Below are positions 23,829-33,993 of a DNA stretch of 64,000 bases, one piece after another (positions within the stretch are counted from its first letter, which is position 1; each line of letters starts with the position of its first letter). The stretch is taken from assembly GCF_026151205.1 (NCBI RefSeq), contig NC_087075.1:3322359-3386358 (forward strand). Direction: 5' to 3'. The position numbers and the translations under genes are program-made. This stretch comes from Bolinopsis microptera. Lineage: Eukaryota > Ctenophora > Tentaculata > Lobata > Bolinopsidae. A model generated the notes under the pieces. The model was not told the origin of the DNA. It saw only the letters and a program-made list of their open reading frames with translations, and ran no database searches.

Positions 23829-25247
23829 TCAGTGATTTCTGTCCGTGTTGTGGCTTTGGTAAAAAGGGGTGGTCTTTTTAACTTTCTCCTGCAAATCTTT
23901 GAATATGGGGCACAAAACAGGATCATAGGCTGCATGTAGAAGCTCATTGCCATGCTTACCAGCTTTCTTGCAGTTTGAACAACACAATGGAGCGGAGCGA
24001 TCACATGTCCGTGTTTCATGTGCTCCTGCACAAAAGCCACAGACATGTTCACTTTTGCAATGACCTTGGTGACTTTTGCTATGGTGACCAAATGATTGAC
24101 AGTTAAAACATCTGAGGACAAAGAAGCTATCATAGACTTTGCAAACTCTCTGAGTTCCAATAAAGAGCTTATCACCTTGTTTAGCAATTGCAGATCGTAC
24201 AAGATTACTGACACGAACAATGGCTTTGAAGGAGTTCTGGTCATTCTTTAGGGGTACTATAGCTACTACATCAATTTTCTTGTCTTCTATACTGGTACCT
24301 GGATCATTGATGAGCAGATCTATTCCATGGTTTTGACTAACTATCATTTCCTTTATTTCCTCCTTCAAGTAATCACGCTCAAGACCAACAACTGTTATTC
24401 TTGGTAACTTTGTGGCTACGGTTGATGTACTATGTTGGGGGGAAGCTTTGCTAAGCTTCTCACGCAATGTTTCTGCCTCAGACCTAGAGTTAAGAATAAC
24501 GGCAGTATCATTAGATTTGAGCTTCATTGTGTTAACAATACTAATCTTATTCTTGATGCAGCTTTCTTCCAACATACTTTTATCAATTGGTTTGCCACTC
24601 TGATCATTCTTAATTACAATCATGCTGCGAAGTTTCTCAGTCCTCTGAGAATCATCCCATGGGTTGCAGGGAGTCATTGGAGGTTTTGCTAGAGCATTGT
24701 TTTGCTTACTTGGCAAGATTTCCTTAAGCATCTCTTTTACACCGGACAGTTCTTCAGCAAAATTCTGCTTTAACTCCTCAATCTTTCTGTCAACGTAAAC
24801 ATTAGCAGCTCCCCCTGTGCTTTGCTCTGTCATCTCCTCTTTAACTGTAATACAATGGTTACAAAAGAACAAGAATCTGCCAAATCTTTTCTCATAGGAC
24901 TTGGTGTTAGAAACAGCTGGTCCCAAATGGGAAGTGAAGCTAGATGGGGCACTAACACAATAGGAATCATCTGTGCAGCCTACCGCATGGAAATAGTTTT
25001 TACAGTCATAACACTGAACTCTGTAGTCAGGATTAACTCCCTCCTGACAGTGGTTACAACAATCATTTTGTATGATGTTGGGAGCAGCTATGTAGGTCCT
25101 TGTACCCTCTGTGTTCTGGGGAGAGAAATCAGTTATAGATGATTTAGGAGAATCAGGCATAGCTAAGTTTAGTAGGTCAGGGGTTGCTGTGTAAGGATTG
25201 TAAACTTGTAAGACAGTCGAGACTCCAACAGAAAACAATAAAGACAA
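23829..25247 (-). CDS. LINE ORF1 protein: PHD-type finger plus gag-like zinc knuckles
   Basis: 472 codons. Residues 64-132 form a C4HC3 PHD-type pattern (C64, C67, C79, C82, H87, C91, C129, C132). A central region follows, with a lysine-rich patch and hydrophobic segments like the RNA-binding middle of LINE ORF1 proteins. Residues ~380-446 hold a cluster of CCHC/CCCH knuckles (CFNCQSFGHHSKSH, CGFCAGAHETRTC, CSNCKKAGKHG). Such proteins coat the element RNA and act as nucleic-acid chaperones in the retrotransposition particle (family knowledge). The first ATG gives the stated start; a later ATG at residue 30 is possible. The frame ends in TGA at 23829-23831, overlapping the open part of the ORF2 frame by about 49 bases. 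Confidence 0.88.
   Translation of the reverse strand: MSLLFSVGVSTVLQVYNPYTATPDLLNLAMPDSPKSSITDFSPQNTEGTRTYIAAPNIIQNDCCNHCQEGVNPDYRVQCYDCKNYFHAVGCTDDSYCVSAPSSFTSHLGPAVSNTKSYEKRFGRFLFFCNHCITVKEEMTEQSTGGAANVYVDRKIEELKQNFAEELSGVKEMLKEILPSKQNNALAKPPMTPCNPWDDSQRTEKLRSMIVIKNDQSGKPIDKSMLEESCIKNKISIVNTMKLKSNDTAVILNSRSEAETLREKLSKASPQHSTSTVATKLPRITVVGLERDYLKEEIKEMIVSQNHGIDLLINDPGTSIEDKKIDVVAIVPLKNDQNSFKAIVRVSNLVRSAIAKQGDKLFIGTQRVCKVYDSFFVLRCFNCQSFGHHSKSHQGHCKSEHVCGFCAGAHETRTCDRSAPLCCSNCKKAGKHGNELLHAAYDPVLCPIFKDLQEKVKKTTPFYQSHNTDRNH
23862..23868 (-). promoter_or_regulatory. Candidate -1 ribosomal frameshift heptamer (C CCT TTT) at the ORF1/ORF2 overlap
   Basis: In ORF1 frame the codons are ACC CCT TTT TAC. 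A -1 slip gives CCC TTT TTA, exactly the ORF2 frame. The heptamer fits the X XXY YYZ rule and lies between the upstream TAA of the ORF2 frame (23878-23880) and the ORF1 stop (23829-23831). ORF2 has no ATG before its endonuclease domain. Use as a frameshift site is inference. Confidence 0.45.
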
Positions 25248-25469
25248 CCCACCGGAAGAGTTCTGACTTATGGGTCAGATACCCTTTGATAGTTTTGGTT
25301 TGAAGGGGAAGAGGGCTATCAAGGATAGAACACTCCTCTAGTAACTGTGTTAGATTATAGATAGATCATAATTCTTAGTTGTCACTCACCATAAATCACT
25401 CACAGTACACACATCACATAGCACATACACATTCGTTGAGTTAATGCTTGATGAATTTCAGAAGCTGCC

Positions 25470-26565
25470 ATGGAGACCCTGCAGCTGTTATCGATACAGG
25501 AATACCCAACAGACAAAGAACTCTTAAGGGACGTAATGCTTACTGCCGATCTGAAGAGGAACATTATAGACCAGGGTCCATGCCAGCCTCCTATCCTGCA
25601 GAATTATTACACTTGTCAGCACAGAAAATCAAAATTCTGAGAAAATGGCTATGATTTTCGCCGACATCAAAAAAGCATACTGCAACATCTGCTGGATGTT
25701 TAGAGGAAAGACTGAGTGGGCTGATGGCGTGACCCTGAGCAAGAAGGGCGGGCTTGTGAAGAGAATTGACCTACACGAGAAGTCAATTGGACACAGAGAG
25801 TGCCATAAGAACTTTGCTTTGTGCAGTTCAAAGATAGTCCCATCAACCATGCGATGTTGAAACAGCAAGGAGAGGAGGAGAACAAATGGTCAAAAGTGAT
25901 AGAGCGGGTCATTGCTGTAATCACAAGTGCTGCAAGCATGAACCTGCCTCTAAGGGGACACAGAGAAACAGTGGGGGATGGAGCGTGTAGTGGAGGCAAT
26001 TTCTTGGAGTTAATTCAATTGCTGGCACAATATGATGACTTGCTGAGCCAAAAAATTGGAACAGAAAAGGGTCGCCACAAATACTTGAGTCCTACCGTAC
26101 AAAACGAGATTATTTGCCTTATAGCTAAGAAAACGACCGACAAGATCGTTGAAGAAGTTATCAATGCTCCTTTCTTCACATTACTGCTTGACTCCACGAC
26201 CAACATCAGCAAGGTTTGTTTGCCCTTGAATTTTGAAACTATGTCATGAGAACTGAATAAGTAAAATAACTTAAGTTTTATTTCTGTCGTCAACGTGCAT
26301 TACAATTTACTTGAAATTACATACAGAATATTAAAGTATGCTTATAACTATATATAATGCTTTTTAATTTCAGATCGATCAACTAAGCATAGTTGTACGG
26401 TATGTTGTCATGGAGGACGAGAAGTTCACAATAAAAGAGAGTTTTCTCGGATTTGTTGCGATGAGTTCCTCAACTGCGGAGAACGTAGCGGAAACTGTAG
26501 TCGAGAAATTACGGGACTTGGGTATAACAATTGAACGTCTGTTGTGTCTCCGTGCTATATACTAG
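25470..26565 (+). pseudogene. ZMYM1-like hAT transposase (TTF-type finger/DUF4371 type), frameshifted
   Basis: The start at 25470 (METLQLLSIQEYPTDK to GPCQPPILQNYY) breaks at a TGA at 25638. Another frame then gives the zinc-finger part (AYCNICWMF, then H..SIGH..C). After a shift near 25815 a third frame gives the transposase core (NLPLRGHRE, GNFLELI, APFFTLLLDSTTNISK). A GT donor at 26214 and an AG acceptor at 26372-26373 join phase 0 to 26374-26565 (IDQLSIVVRYV, FLGFVAMSS, ending ERLLCLRAIY). The C-terminal half, with the rest of the RNase-H-like core and the dimerisation segment, is missing. At least two frameshifts and the truncation make it non-functional. Family membership is judged from the GHRE and LLDSTT motifs and their order. 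Confidence 0.8.
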
Positions 26566-28037
26566 TGTATTGTGCTCTGCCAATTGCATCATATGGTTAA
26601 ATTGGATGTATTATCTATTATCTGATTGAATGATTTTCAAGAGTGAGAGGCTGGAAAGGTACATTCTGTATATAGGGAGGCATAAATCAATCGGCCATAT
26701 TATGAACACATAGTTCTTTTCTTCCGGAGAGACTTTGTCAGAACAAACTCCCTCTGGACGTCAAGAACTCCGAGAAGAGAGCAGAGAGAAAGCTCTAAGT
26801 TTTAAAGTTAAATTGGAATGATTTAAAAATGGGAAAAATGTGACTTATGAAAGTTTTGTCAATGATTGTTATGTTAGGAATGTTTCGAAAGAAGTGTTAG
26901 GAAGAATCGAGGAAACCAATAATGTTAATAACAAAGAGAAACATAATGAATATCTTGCGTTAAAAAAAGGTTTTATTTATTTTTTACTGGGTATTTGTTT
27001 TGTTTTTTTAACAGTAAAAAGTGTGTCAAACAGTATATATTATATAATACATTCAATTAAATCAAGTGATGCAATAGGCAGAGCACAATCAAATTTTAAG
27101 TGTTGCAATTGGCAGAGCACAATTCATTGCTACCAATAATTTTTTGAAAAAACATTTTAACAAAACACATGATCTACTCCATTATAGGGGCAGGGATGAG
27201 GTTGTTTTTGATTGAAATAAATTTTCGTGCACATACAGAATGAATGGTTAATAATTTAATATATATGTAGACCAAGGTCTGTGCACGGGATGCTTCCTGG
27301 AAGAATCCAGTTCTTTTAGCGGGGCACCCTACCTAAAGCCAAATTGAGATATAATAATCATATTCCTAAGAAATAATCAGAAATCGAATACCAATCAAAT
27401 AATATGATATACGTATAGGAGTAGTAACCATATTTACTATGCAAAATGCCCCAACCACATAGTGTAAATTTATATAGAATTCAAATTCCATATCATCATT
27501 AAACCTCAATAGTCAATATAATAGCCCAAGCAAAATTAAATAACTTCTTATATACCTTACTGTCATACTACAAATTGATTAAACATTTGAAATCTGTTAA
27601 CCAGAGAATAAATTTCTAAACCTAATGCAAGTGAAATAATTTAGATGCAATAATGAATGCCTAATGTGAGTATCATCTGTCAATGTCCTTGTAAAACAGT
27701 CTGTACAAGAGATATGAGTAACTAAAATAGAAGAAAAAACAGGAAGTTGTCGTCTGTTGAAAAATAAATAAAATATCTAGAATATAAATTAGAATATAAA
27801 ATAACATTCAGTCAATGTGTCGTCAATAAACTGTACAATTATCAAATGTTAAAACTGGGTGATACAGTCACCAAAAATAAATACTAAGTATGATAAGTTA
27901 ATAAATTAAATGTGGTCTATAAAACTACCACTAAGTATAATAGGTCAATAAATTAAAAGTGGTTTATAAAACTACCACTGTGCGAATCCCTTCTCCAGTT
28001 AAAACATGTCAGTCATGTGCAAAATCAATCAGAATGG
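26566..28037. other. Gene-less AT-rich stretch with a 47-bp tandem duplication
   Basis: Two copies of 'actaagtat-ataag/ggt-aataaattaaa-gtggt-tataaaactacc' lie at 27883-27929 and 27930-27979. A 99-codon AT-rich frame at 26840-27139 has one hydrophobic run (FIYFLLGICFVFL) but no family match or codon evidence, so I do not call it. Confidence 0.55.
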
Positions 28038-28256
28038 TAAGGTGGGGGGGGGGGGGGGGGGGGGGGTCCAACTACAAAAAATACGAACGCACCCCTAAAA
28101 TTTCAAATTCGTATTCGTATTTTTTCGTATTTTTTACAAATCATCATTTTGATAAATAGAAGATCACACATCTTCGTAATTAATCAGATCTAAGCTCAAC
28201 TTAGCAGTGAAGAAACATTAAAATAATATGTAAACCATCATGTATCATACATAAAA

Positions 28257-28440
28257 CCTGGGGGTGCAACAACAAAAACGATGAACCCACACAAAATTTT
28301 GAAATTCGCTCCCTTTTTATCGTTTTTTATTAAAATTTGGGATATATTGTGATCCATTTTATGTTTTATTGGAAATCGGTCCATTTAACTGGGGGGGGGG
28401 GGGGGGGGGGGGAGCGGGGTCCAACCCGATTTCCGATATG
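28257..28440 (+). repeat. Two further G-run motifs related to the ends of the 4.8-kb unit
   Basis: 'gggggtgcaacaacaaaaacga' at about 28260 parallels the TIR (GGGGGTCCAACTACAAAAAATACGA), and is likewise followed by an AAAATTTTGAAATTCG palindromic core. At 28391-28411 a G-run precedes 'gagcggggtccaacccgatttccgat'. They may be diverged ends of sister elements nested in the larger one. Confidence 0.45.
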
Positions 28441-28881
28441 AGGGTTGATGAGGCCAAAATCGGAATCGGAAAAATGAGAAATTTACAGAATCGATCTCTA
28501 AAACCTCTCAGAAGTGATATAATTCAACCAGAACCCCTACATAATACGTATGCTAATATATATTGTGATGAGAAAACGAACCAATTGGACATTCCATTAG
28601 TATGTTTTATGTGTTTTTCCACTGCAGGGGCTAGTATGCTCACTACTAGTTGGAGTTATCATGTACTCCCAGACCCGAGTGCTTTCGCCTCTTGTGAAAT
28701 CGATTGTTTCTGCTCATTGATTTTATCCCTGTAACTTGTTATTATGTATTAGTACAACACTAGGTACCGGGTTATATTTTGTGGTCCGGTCTTTAAACAT
28801 ACCATAATATCACTATAGTACACTGCACCTTAAATGTATAGTCAAGTACATTTGTATCGTGACACATGCTTATTATTGGCT

Positions 28882-31205
28882 TGAGTCCTCCTCCTCAGTC
28901 CTCCTCCTCATCCTAAGTCTTCTTCCTCCTCAGTCTTCCTCCTCCTCCTTCTTCTCCTCCTAAGTCTTCTTCCTACTGAGTCCTCCTCCTCCTCCTCCTC
29001 CTCAGTCCTCCTCCTCCTTCTCATCAGTCCTCCTTCTCCTCTTAAGTATTCCTCCTCCTCCTCCTGAGTCCTCCTCCCCAGTCCTCATCCTCATCCTTCT
29101 TCTCCTCTTCCTTCTCCTCCTCATCAGTCCTCCTCCTCAGTCCTCTTCATAGTCGTTCTCGTCCTAAGTCCTCCTCCTCCTCCTCCTCCTCAGTCCTCGT
29201 CCTGAGTCCTCCTCCTCATCCTCCTCCACAGTCCTCTTCCTCCTCCTGAGTCCTCCCCCAGTCCTCCTCCTCATCAGTCCTCCCCCAGTCCTCCTCCTCA
29301 GTTCTCCTTCTCCTCCTCAGTCCTTCTCCTTCTTCCTCAGTCCTCCTCCTCCTTCCTCAGTCCTCCCCAGTCCTCCTCCTTCTCCTCCTCCTCCTCAGTC
29401 CTCCCCCCTTCTTATCAGTCGGCCTCCTCCTCGTCCTCGCTCTCGTCCTCAGTCCTCCTTGTCCTTAGTCCTCATCCTTTTACTCCTCCTCTTCCTCAGT
29501 CCTCCTCAGTCCTTCTCCTCCTCAGTCATCCCCCCAGTTCTCCTCCCCCTCCTCAGTCCTCATCCTCAGTCCTCCTTATAGTCGTCCTCCTCGTCCTCGT
29601 CTTCCTTCTCAGTCCTCCTCGTCCTCAGTCCTCCTCGTCTTGAGACCTCCTTCTCATCAGTCCTTCCCAAGTCTTCCTCCTCCTCCTCCTCCTTCTCCTC
29701 CTCCTAAGTCTTCTTCCTCCTGAGTCATCCTCCTGAGTCCTCCTCCTCCTCCTGAGTCCTCCTCCTTCTCATCAGTCCTCCTTCTCCTCCTCTTAAGTAT
29801 TCCTCCTCCTCCTCCTGATTCCTCCTCCTCATCCTCCTCCTCCCCATTCCTCATCCTCCTCCTCCTCTTCCTTCTCCTCCTCATCAGTCCTCCTCCTCAG
29901 TCCTCTTCATATTCGTCCTCGTTCTCGTCCTTAGTCCTTCTCCTCAATCCTCCTCATGAGTCCTCCTCCTCAGTCCTCCTCCACAGTCCTCATCCTCCTC
30001 CTCCTCCATCTCCTCTACATTCTCCTCCTCATCTCGTCCTTAGTCCTCCTCCTCCTGAGTCCTCCTCCTGAGTCCTCCTCCTGAGTCCTCCTGAGTCCTC
30101 CTCATCAGTCTCCTTCCCCTCCAGCCTCCTCCTTCTCCTCCTCAGTCCTCCTCCTACTCCTCAGTCATCCTCCTCCTCCTCCTCCTCCTCCTCAGTCCTC
30201 CTCCAGACCTCCTCCTCATCAGTCCTTCCCCAGTCCTCATCCTCCTCCTTCTCCGTCTTATCAGTCGGCCTCCTCCTCGTCCTCGCTCTCGTTCTCAGTC
30301 CTCAGTCCTCCTCGTGCTTAGTCCTCATCCTTTTACTACTCCTCCTGACTCCTCCTCCTCAGTCCTCCTCAGTCCTTCTCCTCCTCAGTCATCCCCCCAG
30401 TTCTCCCACCACTCCTCAGTCCTCGTCCTCAGTCCTCCTCATAGTCGTCCTCCTCGTCCTCGTCTTCCTTCTCAGTCCTCCTCGTCCTCAGTCCTCCTCG
30501 TCTTTAGACCTCCTCCTCATCAGTCCTTCCCCAGTCCTCCTCCTCCTCCTCCTTCTCCTTTTTATCAGTCGTCCTCCTCCTCGTCCTCGCTCTCGTTCTC
30601 AGTCCTCAGTCCTCCTCGTCCTTAGTCCTCATCCTTTTACTACTCCTCCTGACTCCTCCTCCTCAGTCCTCCTCAGTCCTTCTCCTCCTCAGTCATCCCC
30701 CCAGTTCTCCCACCACTCCTCAGTCCTCGTCCTCAGTCCTCCTCATAGTCGTCCTCCTCGTCCTCGTCTTCCTTCTCAGTCCTCCTCGTCCTCAGTCCTC
30801 CTCGTCTTTAGACCTCCTCCTCATCAGTCCTTCCCCAGTCCTCCTCCTCCTCCTCCTTCTCCTTTTTATCAGTCGTCCTCCTCCTCGTCCTCGCTCTCGT
30901 CCTCAGTCCTCATTCCTCCTCCTTCTTAGTCATCATCCTTTTACTCCTCCTCCTCCTCCTCAGTCCTCTTCAGTCCTTCTCCTCCTCAGTCATCCCCCAG
31001 TTCTCCTCCCCTCCTCAGTCCTCGTCCTCAGTCCTCCTCATGGTCGTCCTCCTCGTCCTCGTCTTCCTTCTCAGTCCTCTTCCTCCTCCTCCTTCTCCTC
31101 CTCCTCCTCCTCCTCCCCTTGGCCTTCCTCCTCAGTCTTCCTCAGTCCTCCTCCTCTTCCTTTTCCTCCTCCTCCTCAGTCCTCCTGGCTCCTCCTCCTC
31201 TTCAG
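28882..31205 (+). repeat. 2.3-kb polypyrimidine tract (TCC/TCCTCAG repeats) with 304-bp higher-order copies
   Basis: The plus strand is almost purely C and T, with 'agtcctcctcctc' phrases; the minus strand is GAGGA-rich. A 304-bp block starting 'atcagtcggcc/gtcc-tcctcctcgtcctcgctctcg' recurs at 30260, 30564 and 30868, with a diverged copy near 29414. Mirror-symmetric polypurine-polypyrimidine tracts of this kind can form triplex (H-DNA). Open frames inside (29657-29884 minus, 30314-30625 and 31040-31297 plus) are only repeat translations. Confidence 0.95.
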
Positions 31206-31301
31206 GGGATCATGTTTGCGAAAAGTGGAAGGCTAAAGGTAAACACTTTATCACGGCTCTAACGACTAACGTTCCAGGACCTTATAACTGGCCTTGAAGG
31301 G

Positions 31302-32237
31302 ATGGTTCATTATCTAGTCCAATGTGCAACTAAGTACAAGGACTGTGATATTGCTCCCTGGCATTTTGTTTCCGACTCTTGCGAACAATTGCAATTGTTT
31401 GCTCTCCTTCGCACTGGCTTCCACAAAGATCGCCAGACGAACCTATCGAGTGCTTCGTTTGTGCACGGGGCAGCAAGGAAAAATCGGTGCCTTGAGCTTG
31501 ATGCGAAGGGCAGCCATCTTGTTGCGAATGACGTTGCACACACTCGGGGGAAGAGACTGATTCCCAATCCCAACCAAACACGGGTGTACAAGGGCAGAGA
31601 CACCAGCCTCGAGAAACTTAGGAAAGCACTCAGGGAAGGCATCGACATGGGGAAGGATATGATTCGTGCTCACACAAAGCTGTCCGGGTGCGAACTCGAT
31701 ATACCTACTGAACCCGACTGTTACACTCTAGTTGATGATGATGACAGGGAAGAGGCTGAGCTTGAGGCTCCCAATGATGATGATGATGAAATGGAGATTT
31801 ATAACCAGTCAACTGGAGTTCTCACAACCGACGGCCGTTGGTACCATGTTGATACTGCTGCTGAGAAGTTCATGAACGACGGTCGGTCATCAATGGCAGG
31901 TCATACACGCCAAAGGAGAATCAAAGGCTACAGTATCGCCAGGGTGTCACTTTCTCGGCCATGTGAATCGCTTGGAAAAGACTGTAAACGTGTATCTGTT
32001 GGTGACAATGGCTGGTTCGACAAGAAAAAATTCAAGCAACAGGTCAAGTTCCGCGGGCAGGCTCTGTTCATGTCAACATCGCATATATTCAGCAAGGCTG
32101 ACAGGTCGTCTGTCTGCCGTGTACCCACTAACTCCTTTTGTTCTACCCATCAGAACTATTATGTTTGGGTGAAGTCTGATGTAGATGGTAAGATTTACCT
32201 ATCAAAAGAAGTTTTGAAGATCACTAAGAGAATTTGA
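31302..32237 (+). CDS. Hypothetical 311-aa protein inside the 4.8-kb element
   Basis: The ORF is intact to TGA at about 32235-32237. Composition and codon use look protein-like, with conserved-looking phrases FVSDSCEQLQLFALLRTGF, GAARKNRCLELDAKGSHL and GKRLIPNPNQTRVYKGRD, an acidic spacer (VDDDDREE, NDDDDEME) at about residues 143-163, and a basic C-terminal part. I recognise no family. The frame is open upstream to about 31271, so the N-terminus may lie in an earlier exon. 31206-31235 (DHVCEKWKAK) could splice over a very short 39-base GTAAAC...TTCCAG intron to continue as DLITGLEGMVHYL in phase, which is speculative. Its place inside the TSD-bounded unit makes it either that element's own protein or captured host sequence. 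Confidence 0.6.
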   Translation: MVHYLVQCATKYKDCDIAPWHFVSDSCEQLQLFALLRTGFHKDRQTNLSSASFVHGAARKNRCLELDAKGSHLVANDVAHTRGKRLIPNPNQTRVYKGRDTSLEKLRKALREGIDMGKDMIRAHTKLSGCELDIPTEPDCYTLVDDDDREEAELEAPNDDDDEMEIYNQSTGVLTTDGRWYHVDTAAEKFMNDGRSSMAGHTRQRRIKGYSIARVSLSRPCESLGKDCKRVSVGDNGWFDKKKFKQQVKFRGQALFMSTSHIFSKADRSSVCRVPTNSFCSTHQNYYVWVKSDVDGKIYLSKEVLKITKRI

Positions 32238-32941
32238 AGTTTTTCTCTATTTTTAATCCTAAGGAATTTAAGCTGTTACTATAACCATGACTACTTTGTG
32301 TAATAAGTTTATCTAAAGAAAGATCTGATAGAATATTAATATGAATGTGCCATATATAGTCTATATATTATAATATATAATGGGTTCAGCCGAAGCTGAT
32401 TAAATTTCGTTTTAGGGACCCAACTTACCAGATTTTAAAAGTATGCGTATTTGGCAAAAATATTCTGTGATGTAGCAATCAAAGACCTTTATAAATCACA
32501 ATTAATACATCATAATATCTGAATTGTGATAATATCCCAGTGATTTTGACATTTACGCTTACGTGAGATTGACAAGCAGCTAAACTCCAATTATTAATTA
32601 GTAGGTAATCGTAGTATTGTATTTTCATTTGTTCACCAGTTTTGCTGCGTCTTATTTATCTTCTCTGATGTCATACAGTGTATACTGTATATATACAAAG
32701 ATACAAAGGAGAATACCAATGGATTTATAGATCCATTTCTCTGGGATATTTCGTTATTTCTAGAGTAAAAAATGTTGGTAAAAAATACGAAAAAATACGA
32801 AAAAATACGAACGCACCCCTAAAATTTGAAATTCGTATTCGTATTTTTTGTAGTTGGACCCCCCCCCTAAGGTGGTCAAAAAGGGAATATCCTTTCGACA
32901 TAAATTATATATGCCTCAGATTTAAAAGAATAAGAAGATAC

Positions 32942-33989
32942 TTAGTTATCGTCGACTATGATTGCAGTGTAAAATTTGTCATATGAATTGTCGACGGTGT
33001 AATTAGGGTCTGTTGTTATAGATGAGAGTAGCTGTTTCTTATACGAATCACTTAAGCTTTTAACATCGGGCAGATTTCGTAGATCTGTTGGAACATTATT
33101 CCAACATTTTGCCCCCAAGTATTGAAAGTTTTTATGTGATGTTGATCTATTAACATATAGGTTGCAGCTTTCGCCGCTCCTACTACCTCCTGATATGTAA
33201 CTAAATTTGTTCATAAAGTTTGTAGGACAATTGTCATGGATGATTCTAAACATATAATTAGACAGATGGAGTTGTCGTCTAAGATGGAGTGGTAACCATT
33301 TCATGTCTCTATAAACATTAAGGCTGCTCTCTGTTTGTGGAACGTTGAGAGCTATTTTGGCTACCTTTTTGTACAGAGTGTCAAGTTCAGCAAGTTTTGT
33401 CTTGCCAGTTCTACAATAGATCGTGTCTAAATAATCGAATTGTGGCAACATGAGTGCATTGGCAAACATTTTCCTATATTTAATGGGTAGCAGTGCTTTG
33501 CTTCTATACATGGCACCAATTCTCTTCATGACCTTCCTAATAATATAATCTACATGGCTTTTGAAGTTTAATTTACTATCTAGAATGAGGCCAAGATATT
33601 TTGTCTCTTTGCACTCCTTGATTGTGAAAGTTACCTCATTACATTCAATGGTTAATTCATCATGTTGATCAACAGAATCAAACAATAGGAATTCAGTCTT
33701 CTTTTCATTGAGTGATAATTTATTTACACTGAGCCATTTAAAGATTGTCATAAGTTCTATTTTCATGTTTATAAATGTGCTTCTGCAGGTTTGATCAAAG
33801 AATAGTGCACCATCATCTGCAAATAGAAAGGGCTTAGATAGGTTACAGGCATAAATGATGTCATTTATGAAGATACTAAATAATATAGGCCCAATGATGC
33901 TTCCTTGTGGTACACCACTCAGAACTTCTAAAAATGAGCTTATTTTGCCATTGATCCTTGTGCATTGATATCTACAAGATAAGAAGTTC
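32942..33989 (-). pseudogene. LINE-2 reverse transcriptase, C-terminal half
   Basis: The frame starts within the inserted TTAA element, but LINE sequence begins at about NFLSCRYQCTRINGKIS. GVPQGS, FADD (residues 71-74 of the open frame) and the thumb region (KTKYLGLILDSKLNFKSHV and onward) follow, to a stop at 32942. Fingers and motif A are missing. The tail (SHKNFQYLGAKCWNNVP) is the usual C-terminal motif of CR1/L2/Jockey-like ORF2. It belongs with the endonuclease fragment at 35309-36154 on the same strand. Confidence 0.88.
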
Positions 33990-33993
33990 TTAA

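Larger units (their letters stand above)
20870..25265 (-). mobile_element. CR1/L2-like non-LTR retrotransposon, nearly complete
   Basis: Two long overlapping minus-strand reading frames, ORF1 then ORF2, have the domain order of CR1/L2-group LINEs. The 3' tail downstream of ORF2 is AT-rich and its end is not sharply defined. No target duplication or long poly-A was found, and the 5' limit is a guess just upstream of ORF1. Both frames are free of nonsense mutations, which suggests a young copy. Clade assignment rests on the form of the RT (FRPVSNLTFL, LDLSAAFDTVDH, GVPQGSVLGP) and is inference. Confidence 0.85.
28046..32867 (+). mobile_element. 4.8-kb DNA-transposon-like unit: G-run inverted ends and 8-bp target duplication
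   Basis: The left end is a run of ~21 G followed by TCCAACTACAAAAAATACG. The right end is its reverse complement finishing in a 9-C run. The direct repeat TAAGGTGG occurs immediately outside both ends (28038-28045 and 32868-32875), the 8-bp duplication size of hAT and some other DNA transposons. Each end also holds an imperfect palindrome built on ATACGAACGCACCCCTAAAA and TTCGTATTCGTAT. Inside are two related G-run motifs, a 2.3-kb polypyrimidine tract and a 311-aa ORF. The superfamily is not identified, as I do not recognise a transposase. Nested smaller elements at each end are an alternative. Confidence 0.6.

Noticed and set aside
21476-25142. Plus-strand ORFs opposite the LINE
   Set aside because: They are shadows of the minus-strand ORF1 and ORF2; none has its own protein features.
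26840-27139. 99-codon ORF with one hydrophobic segment
   Set aside because: Strong A/T composition bias and low complexity; no family resemblance or splice context.
28882-31205. Open frames rich in Ser/Pro/Leu (plus) or Glu/Gly/Arg (minus)
   Set aside because: They are translations of the TCC/GGA repeat with no other sequence content.
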